Shown in pieces: positions 7,013-13,158 of a DNA stretch of 16,308 nt. The number at the start of each line of letters is the position of its first letter. Position 1 is the stretch's first letter. The notes under the pieces were generated by a model, which saw only the letters and a program-made list of their open reading frames with translations, was not told the DNA's origin and did no database searches. Origin of the DNA: Microcaldota archaeon (lineage in GTDB: Archaea; Micrarchaeota; Micrarchaeia; Micrarchaeales; Micrarchaeaceae); the NCBI GenBank assembly GCA_027344745.1, contig DAHWIS010000044.1, forward strand, positions 1 through 16,308. Reading direction: 5' to 3'. Position numbers and translations under genes: made by a program.

Positions 7013-7018
7013 CACCTC
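7013..7018 (-). promoter_or_regulatory. Ribosome-binding site of proS overlapping the preceding stop codon
   Basis: GAGGTG on the minus strand begins inside the TGA of proline dehydrogenase (7019-7017) and sits five bases from the proS ATG. It is one of the two clearest Shine-Dalgarno sequences in the window and fits an internal operon gene that cannot use leaderless initiation. Confidence 0.75.
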
Positions 7019-7880
7019 ATTTGAGTTTTTGGCTTTTCATCAAAGATTTCAGTATTAATTTTATATGTCCTGCTTCTTTAAGCCTTCTATATGAATATGC
7101 AATCCACCTTTTGCCGAACGGAAGGTATATCGCAACCTTGTTTCCGGATTTCGATAATCCAAGCGAATATTTGTTATTTATGCCTTTCAGCATTGCGTAA
7201 GTTACTTTTCTCCCATATTCCTTATTAAGGACCAATGCATCGTTTATCATGTTTATATCGTGTGTGCCTAAAGTGAATTCTGCCCCCTGGGAAAAAAGCA
7301 TGCCCATGAGCTTGGAATAATTTGCCGTCACTGCCTCGCGTGTATTAAAACTCTTGTTTTTTGTTGATGAGTATGCGCCCTTTACAAGTCTTATAATGGC
7401 ACCTTTGGGGAGTATTTTTTTGATGTCGTCTTCGCTTCTTTTAAGATATGACTGTATGCATATACCAACTCCCGCCCCTTCCAATTCCGATAGGTACAGT
7501 TGTATTGTCGCGTCTACATAGTCCGCTTCTTCCATGTCTAGCCATACGAATATTTTTGCTTTTCTTGCCTCTGTGACGATTTTAGAATAGTTAGATTTTA
7601 ATGCATCGACATCCTTTAAGAGACCCAGTTGTGTAGGCTTGAGCGATATGTCAGCATCAATCTTGTTTTCTGATATGTACCTAATAAGCCGCAGGTATGT
7701 ATCTACTGCTTCATTTATCTCATAATCGTTGATAAACGCCTCGCCTAGATAGTTTATTATGGTTTTTATCCCTTTTGAATTAAACATTTTGCTGTCGGCA
7801 ATAGCATCTTGAACCGTTGACCCAGATATCCATCGGCCTGCAAATGCTTTTTCTATAAAATTTTGAATGTTGGATATCAT
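7017..7880 (-). CDS. Proline dehydrogenase (FAD-dependent, monofunctional)
   Basis: The enzyme oxidises proline to pyrroline-5-carboxylate using FAD and passes electrons to the respiratory chain. The 287-aa protein is a single TIM-barrel domain. Motifs in order: LGE (45-47), ISLKPTQLG (78-86), WLDMEE (113-118), IQSYL (142-146), RLVKGAY (164-170), GTHD (205-208), YAMLKG (228-233), YLPFGKRW (252-259) and YRRLKEAG (264-271), where the paired Arg bind the proline carboxylate. Length fits the small monofunctional type; no P5C dehydrogenase domain is attached and none is encoded here. Its ATG overlaps the HAD gene stop by 4 bases (ATGA), and proS follows at once. It is likely membrane-associated, though there is no transmembrane segment. 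Confidence 0.92.
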   Translation of the reverse strand: MISNIQNFIEKAFAGRWISGSTVQDAIADSKMFNSKGIKTIINYLGEAFINDYEINEAVDTYLRLIRYISENKIDADISLKPTQLGLLKDVDALKSNYSKIVTEARKAKIFVWLDMEEADYVDATIQLYLSELEGAGVGICIQSYLKRSEDDIKKILPKGAIIRLVKGAYSSTKNKSFNTREAVTANYSKLMGMLFSQGAEFTLGTHDINMINDALVLNKEYGRKVTYAMLKGINNKYSLGLSKSGNKVAIYLPFGKRWIAYSYRRLKEAGHIKLILKSLMKSQKLK

Positions 7881-8470
7881 AACACACCGAGTTTCTTCAG
7901 ATCCGCAGACAGTCTATTATTTCCAATGAAATGTATTCCGTAAAGGCCTGCATTTTTCGCCCCGGCGACATTTTCGGTAAGATTATCAATAAATACTGCT
8001 TCTTCCGGCTTGACACCCATTGATTCTACAACGCGCTTGTATATCCTTGTGTCCGGTTTCCTGATATGCATATAGCACGACGCAAACCTTTTGTAGAATA
8101 AATCTTTTGGTACGAGTTCCTTGAATGCAGCCCTATACCTGCTTTTGGATATATTGCTTAGAACCACCACCTTGTATCTTTTTCCTAGCGTCCTGATTAT
8201 TTTGATCAATTTTTTATTTGGCTTTGCAAGCCTTTCGAATGCATCGGTCCATTCCAATACAGATGGTTTTACGCCGAGTTTTTGCGATGCCATTTTTTCC
8301 ATCTGCGTGGCGCTTAGACTGCCTTTTTCCATTTCATCTATCAATGGATTGAATATGTTTTTTATTTTATTTGCTGGCACCTCGGTTTTCTTTGAAAGAA
8401 ACGAAAAATATTGCTCCTCGGTATAATATACTACTACGCCGCCCAGATCAAATATTATGAGTTTTATCAT
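7877..8470 (-). CDS. HAD-superfamily hydrolase (phosphatase-like)
   Basis: This is a HAD family IA type protein of 197 aa. Motif I is FDLGGVVV with nucleophile Asp8; the usual second Asp is Gly10, as in the FDLGG subgroup. A small helical cap spans about residues 15-80. Motif II is VVVLSN (101-106, Ser105). Motif III is RKPD (137-140, Lys138). Motif IV is VFIDNLTENVAGAK (159-172) with Asp162, where many relatives have DD and this has DN. The pattern resembles YihX-like sugar-phosphate phosphatases. The substrate is unknown, and loss of the second Asp in motif I could reduce phosphatase activity. It is the first gene of the operon with proline dehydrogenase and proS, so removal of a damaged or side-product phosphate is conceivable but unsupported. 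Confidence 0.88.
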   Translation of the reverse strand: MIKLIIFDLGGVVVYYTEEQYFSFLSKKTEVPANKIKNIFNPLIDEMEKGSLSATQMEKMASQKLGVKPSVLEWTDAFERLAKPNKKLIKIIRTLGKRYKVVVLSNISKSRYRAAFKELVPKDLFYKRFASCYMHIRKPDTRIYKRVVESMGVKPEEAVFIDNLTENVAGAKNAGLYGIHFIGNNRLSADLKKLGVL

Positions 8471-8478
8471 ATAGACAG

Positions 8479-8508
8479 TTTATATTTCCTTGAAAGGTTA
8501 TAAAAGTT
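8479..8508. promoter_or_regulatory. Shared divergent promoter of the HAD operon and carbamate kinase
   Basis: Two TATA-like boxes lie in the 42-57 bases between the genes: TTTATATTTCC (8479-8489) and GTTATAAAAG (8497-8506). On the minus strand the second reads CTTTTATAAC and predicts a start near 8476, six bases before the HAD ATG. On the plus strand the first box predicts about 8510, and the second about 8528, matching the two candidate ATGs of carbamate kinase (8513 and 8528). Both sides would be leaderless. Confidence 0.55.
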
Positions 8509-8527
8509 TGCCATGCATATTGATGTT

Positions 8528-9457
8528 ATGGAATCCGTCGTTGTGGCACTGGGAGGCAACGCGATACTTGGAAGGGGGGTAAAACCAACGTATGCCAACC
8601 AGCTGAAAAGGATAATGGAATCGGCTAAATCGATAGCAATCGGCATAAGAAGGAGCAGATACGGCATTATAGTAATAACGCATGGCAATGGACCACAGGT
8701 TGGAGATGAATTCCTTAGGAATGAATATTCGCGTAAGGTATTGCCTCCATTGCCTTTGCATATGCTTACTGCAGAAACGCAGGCAACCATAGGTGCCATG
8801 CTGCAGAGATGCTTGTTGTATGAATTTTCACGGCTGCACATCGATAGGGATGTAGAGGTTGTGATTACCCATGCGCTGGTCAATAAAAATGATACGGCGT
8901 TTGAAAAAGCAACAAAGCCGATAGGCCCGTTTTATAACAGGAATGAGCTTAAAAATGAGATGAAATCGGGCGCGTTTGATTATGTGCATGAGCAGGGTAG
9001 GTACAGGAGGGTGGTGGCATCCCCAAAACCCCTAAAGGTGCTTGAGATTGGCGCAATAAAAAAGCTTGCTTCATCCGGGGCGGTGGTAATAGCAGGGGGC
9101 GGAGGGGGCATACCTGTAATCAAATCACGGATAGGATATGCAGGAGTAGACGCAGTAATAGATAAGGATTACACATCGCAGGTAATAGCAAGCGCCCTTG
9201 ATGTAGATCGTTTATCTATATTGACCGAACCCGAATATGTGTATATGGATTTTCCAAAGAACAAGATGCCTGTGAAAAATGTGCGGCTGGGCAGACCGAT
9301 GCCCGAAATAAAATTTATGGAAGAAGGCACAATGAAGCCAAAGGTCGAAGCGTGCATGCAGTTCATAAGCAATGGAGGCAATAAGGCATGCATAGGCAAC
9401 ATTAAGAACATGGAATCCGCGAATGGCGGCGTTTTTGGAACGGTTTTCAGAAAGTGA
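8528..9457 (+). CDS. arcC: Carbamate kinase
   Basis: The enzyme interconverts carbamoyl phosphate + ADP and ATP + carbamate; in vivo it either makes ATP at the end of arginine or agmatine breakdown or supplies carbamoyl phosphate. Numbered from ATG 8528 (309 aa): ALGGNA (7-12), HGNGPQVG (52-59), PIGPFY (131-136), RRVVASPKPL (160-169), GGGGGIPV (190-197), GVDAVIDKD (206-214) and EGTMKPKVEA (266-275). All are classical for this amino-acid-kinase family member. ATG 8513 would add five residues; 8528 fits the family start (a few residues before VVALGG) and the TATA spacing better. No arginine deiminase or carbamoyltransferase gene lies nearby. It converges on the 196-aa gene, 32 bases away. Confidence 0.93.
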   Translation: MESVVVALGGNAILGRGVKPTYANQLKRIMESAKSIAIGIRRSRYGIIVITHGNGPQVGDEFLRNEYSRKVLPPLPLHMLTAETQATIGAMLQRCLLYEFSRLHIDRDVEVVITHALVNKNDTAFEKATKPIGPFYNRNELKNEMKSGAFDYVHEQGRYRRVVASPKPLKVLEIGAIKKLASSGAVVIAGGGGGIPVIKSRIGYAGVDAVIDKDYTSQVIASALDVDRLSILTEPEYVYMDFPKNKMPVKNVRLGRPMPEIKFMEEGTMKPKVEACMQFISNGGNKACIGNIKNMESANGGVFGTVFRK

Positions 9458-9489
9458 TCGGGTATGTGTTCGACCGATGGATGCGCCTT

Positions 9490-10080
9490 TTACCTGTTCG
9501 CCTCTGGCATCAGCATCAATGCATCTTTTATTACGCTTATGTCATATCCCGATAGCACTCTCGTCTCCGTCATTGGCTTGTATTGAAGCGCAAAGTCCAA
9601 CAGTTCCGGAAGATCCGGATAATCCTTTGACAGCTCAACGAAAAGTTTTTGCGGCGTCTCAGACCTTACCTTCATTCCGATATCGTTATAGACCATCCCT
9701 AAAAGGTTGCTATATCCCATAAGCATAGTGATTTTCTTTGTCGCCATCATGAGTTTTTTGATTGACTCTAGGTTGATCACATCCTGAGGTTTCAAATCGT
9801 TTCTCGATTCGCTCATGGCTATGTATTCCGAATATTCCCTAATCATTTCTTCGTGGTGTTCGACCAGGTTGGATATCAGAAACATGCTGCGTTCCTTTTC
9901 TTTGTTTTCCTGATCCATAGTCAATATTTGGCCGTTTATCTTCATCCTGCCCGCTTTTATTTCATTCTCTAGTGTGACTATAGCTTGGTTTTTAAATTCT
10001 TCTTTCATTTTAAGTACAATATCCTGGCATATAATCCATGCCGCCATATTTTCTTTTTTGGTATTTGAATCTTGTTTCAT
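9490..10080 (-). CDS. Uncharacterised helical protein coupled to threonine synthase
   Basis: I do not recognise the family. The 196-aa sequence is almost wholly helical and charged, with no signal peptide or membrane segment. Notable stretches are KMKEEFKNQAIVTLENEIKAGRMKINGQ (about 24-51), LISNLVEHHEEMIREYSEYIAM (68-89), and a Met-rich region LMMATKKITMLMGYSNLLGMVYND (110-133). Met, Glu and Lys are unusually common. The ATG overlaps the stop of the threonine synthase gene by 4 bases (ATGA), which implies translational coupling and shared expression. No promoter of its own is visible. A coiled-coil or helical-bundle partner of that enzyme, or an unrelated hitch-hiker, are both possible. Confidence 0.75.
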   Translation of the reverse strand: MKQDSNTKKENMAAWIICQDIVLKMKEEFKNQAIVTLENEIKAGRMKINGQILTMDQENKEKERSMFLISNLVEHHEEMIREYSEYIAMSESRNDLKPQDVINLESIKKLMMATKKITMLMGYSNLLGMVYNDIGMKVRSETPQKLFVELSKDYPDLPELLDFALQYKPMTETRVLSGYDISVIKDALMLMPEANR

Positions 10081-11135
10081 ACATTGCCACCGCTTATTAT
10101 AGCCACTGTTAACTCTTTTCTGTTAAGCTTGTTTTTTATCTTTTCGTATGCTGCAATGGATGCTACACCCCCCAATTCTGCGATTATGCCCTTTTCCCTG
10201 TAGAGCTTTTCTTTGGCCCTTTCCATTTCGTTATCTGTAACCGATATTGCCATACCTCCGGTATTCTTCAAACCTTCCATGGCCTGCATGCCGAAAGTTG
10301 GGAACCCAACGGCTATTGCGTCTGCCCTTGTTTTGGGGACGCGGTATCTAATGCTTCTTTTCAGGTTGAATGCGTCGACCAAAGGCGAGCAGCCTTTAGC
10401 TTCTACAGCGATTAACCTTGGAATCTTTTTTATGCTGCCTGATGCTTTCATTTCGTTTAAACCTTTATATATTCCAGAAAAAAGCGTTGCATTTCCAACA
10501 GGTATTATGATGTTGGAGGTTTCGGGCATATTTCCCATTATTTCATACGCCATGATCTTTTGCCCCTCCTTCCTATAGCAATAGTCGCCAGAAAGAAAGA
10601 ATCCTTTTTTCTTTGCGTATAGTGCCGCAATATCGAGCGCTTTATTGAAGTCGCCATCAACTTCTTTAATGACGGCATCGTGTGTAGATCTTATATCGTA
10701 TATTTTGTCTTTGTTTGCATCGCTGCTTATAAATATATGGGCGCGGATGCCGTACAGCTTGGAGTAGTATGCTATCGAATATGCCATATTGCCCGTAGAC
10801 GCACACACCACATCGGCGTAGCCGTATTCATGCGCTTTTGCAACTTCCACAATTGAGCCTAAATCCTTAAATGACCCCGTTTGGTTTGTTAGCTCAAGTT
10901 TTAAAAAAAGGTTTGCGTCGTCCGATGCCACCATATTTGCCCCTCCCACTACGTAATGGCGGTATGTGCCTTTAGGAAGCGCTCTCTCGAAGTCCCAGAA
11001 CGATTTGCCGCGCGGCGTTGCGATTCTGCCCGTATATACTACCTCCATGATGCCGCCGCATTTGCCGCATATCTGGCTTGCGTATGCGCGGGGATATTCT
11101 GCGCCACATTGAAGGCATTTTAGCTTATAATCCAT
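10077..11135 (-). CDS. thrC: Threonine synthase (fold-type II PLP enzyme)
   Basis: Threonine synthase converts O-phosphohomoserine to threonine with pyridoxal phosphate. The 352-aa protein starts with a zinc ribbon (Cys7, Cys10, Cys23, Cys26), typical of archaeal and plant-like ThrC. PLP Lys90 lies in NQTGSFKDLG (84-93). The cofactor-phosphate and substrate loops are ASTGNMAYS (112-120) and PVGNATLFSG (212-221), and REGQKI-like RKEGQKIMAYEI (188-199) is characteristic of ThrC. It is oddly short at the C-terminus, ending in IISGGNV, which resembles the end of threonine or serine dehydratases more than the usual GLK ending. A dehydratase-like activity therefore cannot be excluded. The start is at the expected leaderless distance from a TATA box. 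The downstream 196-aa gene overlaps by 4 bases. Confidence 0.82.
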   Translation of the reverse strand: MDYKLKCLQCGAEYPRAYASQICGKCGGIMEVVYTGRIATPRGKSFWDFERALPKGTYRHYVVGGANMVASDDANLFLKLELTNQTGSFKDLGSIVEVAKAHEYGYADVVCASTGNMAYSIAYYSKLYGIRAHIFISSDANKDKIYDIRSTHDAVIKEVDGDFNKALDIAALYAKKKGFFLSGDYCYRKEGQKIMAYEIMGNMPETSNIIIPVGNATLFSGIYKGLNEMKASGSIKKIPRLIAVEAKGCSPLVDAFNLKRSIRYRVPKTRADAIAVGFPTFGMQAMEGLKNTGGMAISVTDNEMERAKEKLYREKGIIAELGGVASIAAYEKIKNKLNRKELTVAIISGGNV

Positions 11136-11145
11136 CTACTTACCG

Positions 11146-11164
11146 CAAATATTAAATTTATACG
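11146..11164. promoter_or_regulatory. Shared divergent promoter of thrC and the isochorismatase-fold gene
   Basis: The 43-base gap is nearly all A/T. On the minus strand GTATAAATTT (11164-11155) predicts a start at about 11134, on the thrC ATG (11135). On the plus strand CAAATATTAAA (11145-11155) predicts about 11176, just before ATG 11179. The two boxes overlap, so RNA polymerase binding on the two sides should be mutually exclusive. Both mRNAs would be leaderless. Confidence 0.55.
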
Positions 11165-11178
11165 ATTATAGATTTATA

Positions 11179-11784
11179 ATGGATGTAGTAATGGGAGGTA
11201 TAGATAATAAAAAAACTTATGACAGCATTGACGATATATTGGACAGGGAGCATTCTGCACTTATAGTTTGGGATGTGCAGCGGATGCTAGTCGACAGGAT
11301 ATTCAACAAAGACGAATTCATAGACAAACTCAATACTGCAATAACCGCGGCAAGAAGGGCGGACGTGCCGGTATTTTTCACCAAGATAACGCCATTGCCA
11401 AATAGGTACGAATCAAGGACTAGACTGAGTGGCGTACGCCGATGGGACATGTCGAAAATCCCAAAGGATGCATTTGAATTGTTTATAGCGCCAGAAAAAA
11501 ACGACGTAGTTCTCAACAAAAATACCGCAAGCATATTTATCGGTACAAATTTTGAGATGATGGTAAGAAATGCAGGTATTGAAAGCCTAGTTTTTACAGG
11601 TATAGCTACCGAGATTGGCGTTGAATCGAGTGCAAGAGACGCATTAAATAGGGGATTCTTTCCGGTAGTAGTAAGGGAAGCGGTTTCATCTGCAGACAAG
11701 GAAGCCCATGTGCGTTCGCTGTCAAATATGCAGAATATGTTTAATGTGATATCGATAGACGAACTGCTTAAAATCTGGCGATGA
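11179..11784 (+). CDS. Isochorismatase-fold (cysteine-hydrolase family) protein lacking the catalytic Cys
   Basis: The 201-aa protein has the Rossmann-like isochorismatase fold. In order it shows IVWDVQ (29-34; Asp32 is the usual catalytic Asp), VLNKNTASIFIGTN (111-124; Lys114), and FTGIATEIGVESSARDA (139-155). In amidohydrolases such as nicotinamidase the last motif reads TDxCV; here the nucleophile position is Gly147. True isochorismatases also carry Gly at this place and use an acid-base mechanism, so Asp32 and Lys114 could still be catalytic. From memory, similar Gly-bearing archaeal proteins exist. The substrate is unknown. It is divergent from thrC and convergent with the MQO gene, 24 bases away. 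Confidence 0.85.
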   Translation: MDVVMGGIDNKKTYDSIDDILDREHSALIVWDVQRMLVDRIFNKDEFIDKLNTAITAARRADVPVFFTKITPLPNRYESRTRLSGVRRWDMSKIPKDAFELFIAPEKNDVVLNKNTASIFIGTNFEMMVRNAGIESLVFTGIATEIGVESSARDALNRGFFPVVVREAVSSADKEAHVRSLSNMQNMFNVISIDELLKIWR

Positions 11785-11808
11785 ACGGGCTAGGGCTATA
11801 AAGCAGGG

Positions 11809-13152
11809 TCATATCTGCCCTAAATTGGATTCGTATTTTTCTTTATAGAACTTGAGCCCTATGCTCTTTGATACGTAAAGTACATCCTCAAGCGCACTTG
11901 AAAGCGCAGATGTTGCCCCAGGGGAAGGTGTTATGTTGAATATTATGCCGTTTCCTTTGATCTTCGATGCGCCAAGGGCCAATGCCCTCTTGTTCTCGTC
12001 TATTATTTGGGGCCTTATGCCGCCAACGTTTCCTGCAAACCTTAGGTCTGAATATTTTAGTGATGGAACTATCACCGACGCTTCATTCTTCAAAAACGAG
12101 TACTGGCCTATAACTGGTACGCTATAGAGCATGTTTTTCCTTATTATCCTGCGTATATCTTTATTTAAAAGTATCTTGAAAAGGCTGCTTACCGTAGGCA
12201 CGTCGAAATCGAATGTCTTTATATAATCCAACGATGTGCCGTTATGCCTGCGCTCCAACTGGAGAGGTAATGTAACGGTAGGGCCAAATCGGGTTATTGT
12301 TGGGTCGGTTATATCCGGATCGCCGTGTATGGCTGCAAAAGGTATGCCTCCTTTCTGAACTCTGTACACCTTTCCCCTAAGAACGCGTTTTGAGATGTAG
12401 AAATTTCCACCCACCGAAAGTATTGAAAGGTTCTTGTCGTATCCCATAGATTTGGCAAAATATAAACTGTATGTTCCAGAGGCGAATATCACGAACCGCG
12501 CATTGAATGTATGCTTATCGGTAAACACGGTATATCCGTCCGTGCTTTTCTCCACTTTTTTTACGGCAGTATTGAACAATATATGCGTATTCGACTTGTT
12601 TTTACCGAACGAATTCTCGACATAAGAGAGGGTGAGTTTGCCGTAGTCGACCATGTATCCTTTATCTGAAAGCAGTGCACATATTTTTTCCTTAGGATCG
12701 CGCTTGTATGTTATGTTCGGCTCAATCGCCGAAATCTCTTTCTTGCCTAGGGCTTTCAACCCCGGGAATAACTCGTTAATCTTTGATGTATTTATTTTTT
12801 CCAACGCTTCTATTTCGTCTTCGCCTACGCCGAGCACCATCTTCTGGCAGCTTTCTAGTATTCCTTTGCGCTTGTTTTTTGGCAGTGCATTCATGTAATT
12901 AAGCACTCTTTCAGCCGCCGCTTTAGTCTCCTTTGCTTTATCGTACGTGTAGTTTGTTTCTATATCGCCGAAATGCAGCGTCTGGCTGTTATTGATGCTG
13001 TTTGAGTTCAGTTTAGCCAAGGCATCATATTTTTCTATAAGCAGTATGCGATTTGTATTTGTATAGTTGCTTAGGGTATATAGTAGGGCTGCGCCGGTTA
13101 TGCCTCCCCCTACGATTATTATGTCGTAATTTTTATCCATCGCAAAACACAT
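11809..13152 (-). CDS. mqo: Malate:quinone oxidoreductase (FAD-dependent), Helicobacter-like type
   Basis: The predicted reaction is malate + quinone to oxaloacetate + quinol, feeding electrons to the membrane and oxaloacetate to citrate synthase. The 447-aa protein opens with an FAD dinucleotide fold, IIIVGGGITGAA (11-22) and acidic Glu40. It continues with NNSQTLHFGDIETNY (54-68), KGGIPFAAIHGDPDI (267-281), TRFGPTVTLPLQLERR (287-302), AGNVGGIRPQ (373-382) and NITPSPGATSAL (406-417). From memory these match the malate:quinone oxidoreductase type of epsilonproteobacteria more than the E. coli one. ATG 13140 (MDKNYDIII) is an alternative start that fits the family better; the given ATG lies 6 bases after the aconitase stop, so the two are one operon. 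A related 2-hydroxyacid oxidase remains possible. Confidence 0.82.
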   Translation of the reverse strand: MCFAMDKNYDIIIVGGGITGAALLYTLSNYTNTNRILLIEKYDALAKLNSNSINNSQTLHFGDIETNYTYDKAKETKAAAERVLNYMNALPKNKRKGILESCQKMVLGVGEDEIEALEKINTSKINELFPGLKALGKKEISAIEPNITYKRDPKEKICALLSDKGYMVDYGKLTLSYVENSFGKNKSNTHILFNTAVKKVEKSTDGYTVFTDKHTFNARFVIFASGTYSLYFAKSMGYDKNLSILSVGGNFYISKRVLRGKVYRVQKGGIPFAAIHGDPDITDPTITRFGPTVTLPLQLERRHNGTSLDYIKTFDFDVPTVSSLFKILLNKDIRRIIRKNMLYSVPVIGQYSFLKNEASVIVPSLKYSDLRFAGNVGGIRPQIIDENKRALALGASKIKGNGIIFNITPSPGATSALSSALEDVLYVSKSIGLKFYKEKYESNLGQI

Positions 13153-13158
13153 TCGTGA

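Noticed and set aside
8467..8883. Minus-strand frame of 138 aa overlapping carbamate kinase
   Set aside because: It is a shadow of carbamate kinase, whose motifs are complete; the composition is Ser/Cys-rich and atypical.
11791..11822. Inverted repeat TAGGGC/GCCCTA in the convergent gap after the isochorismatase-fold gene
   Set aside because: The stem is only 6 bp with a 20-base loop and no T-run, and it extends past the MQO stop; too weak for a terminator call.
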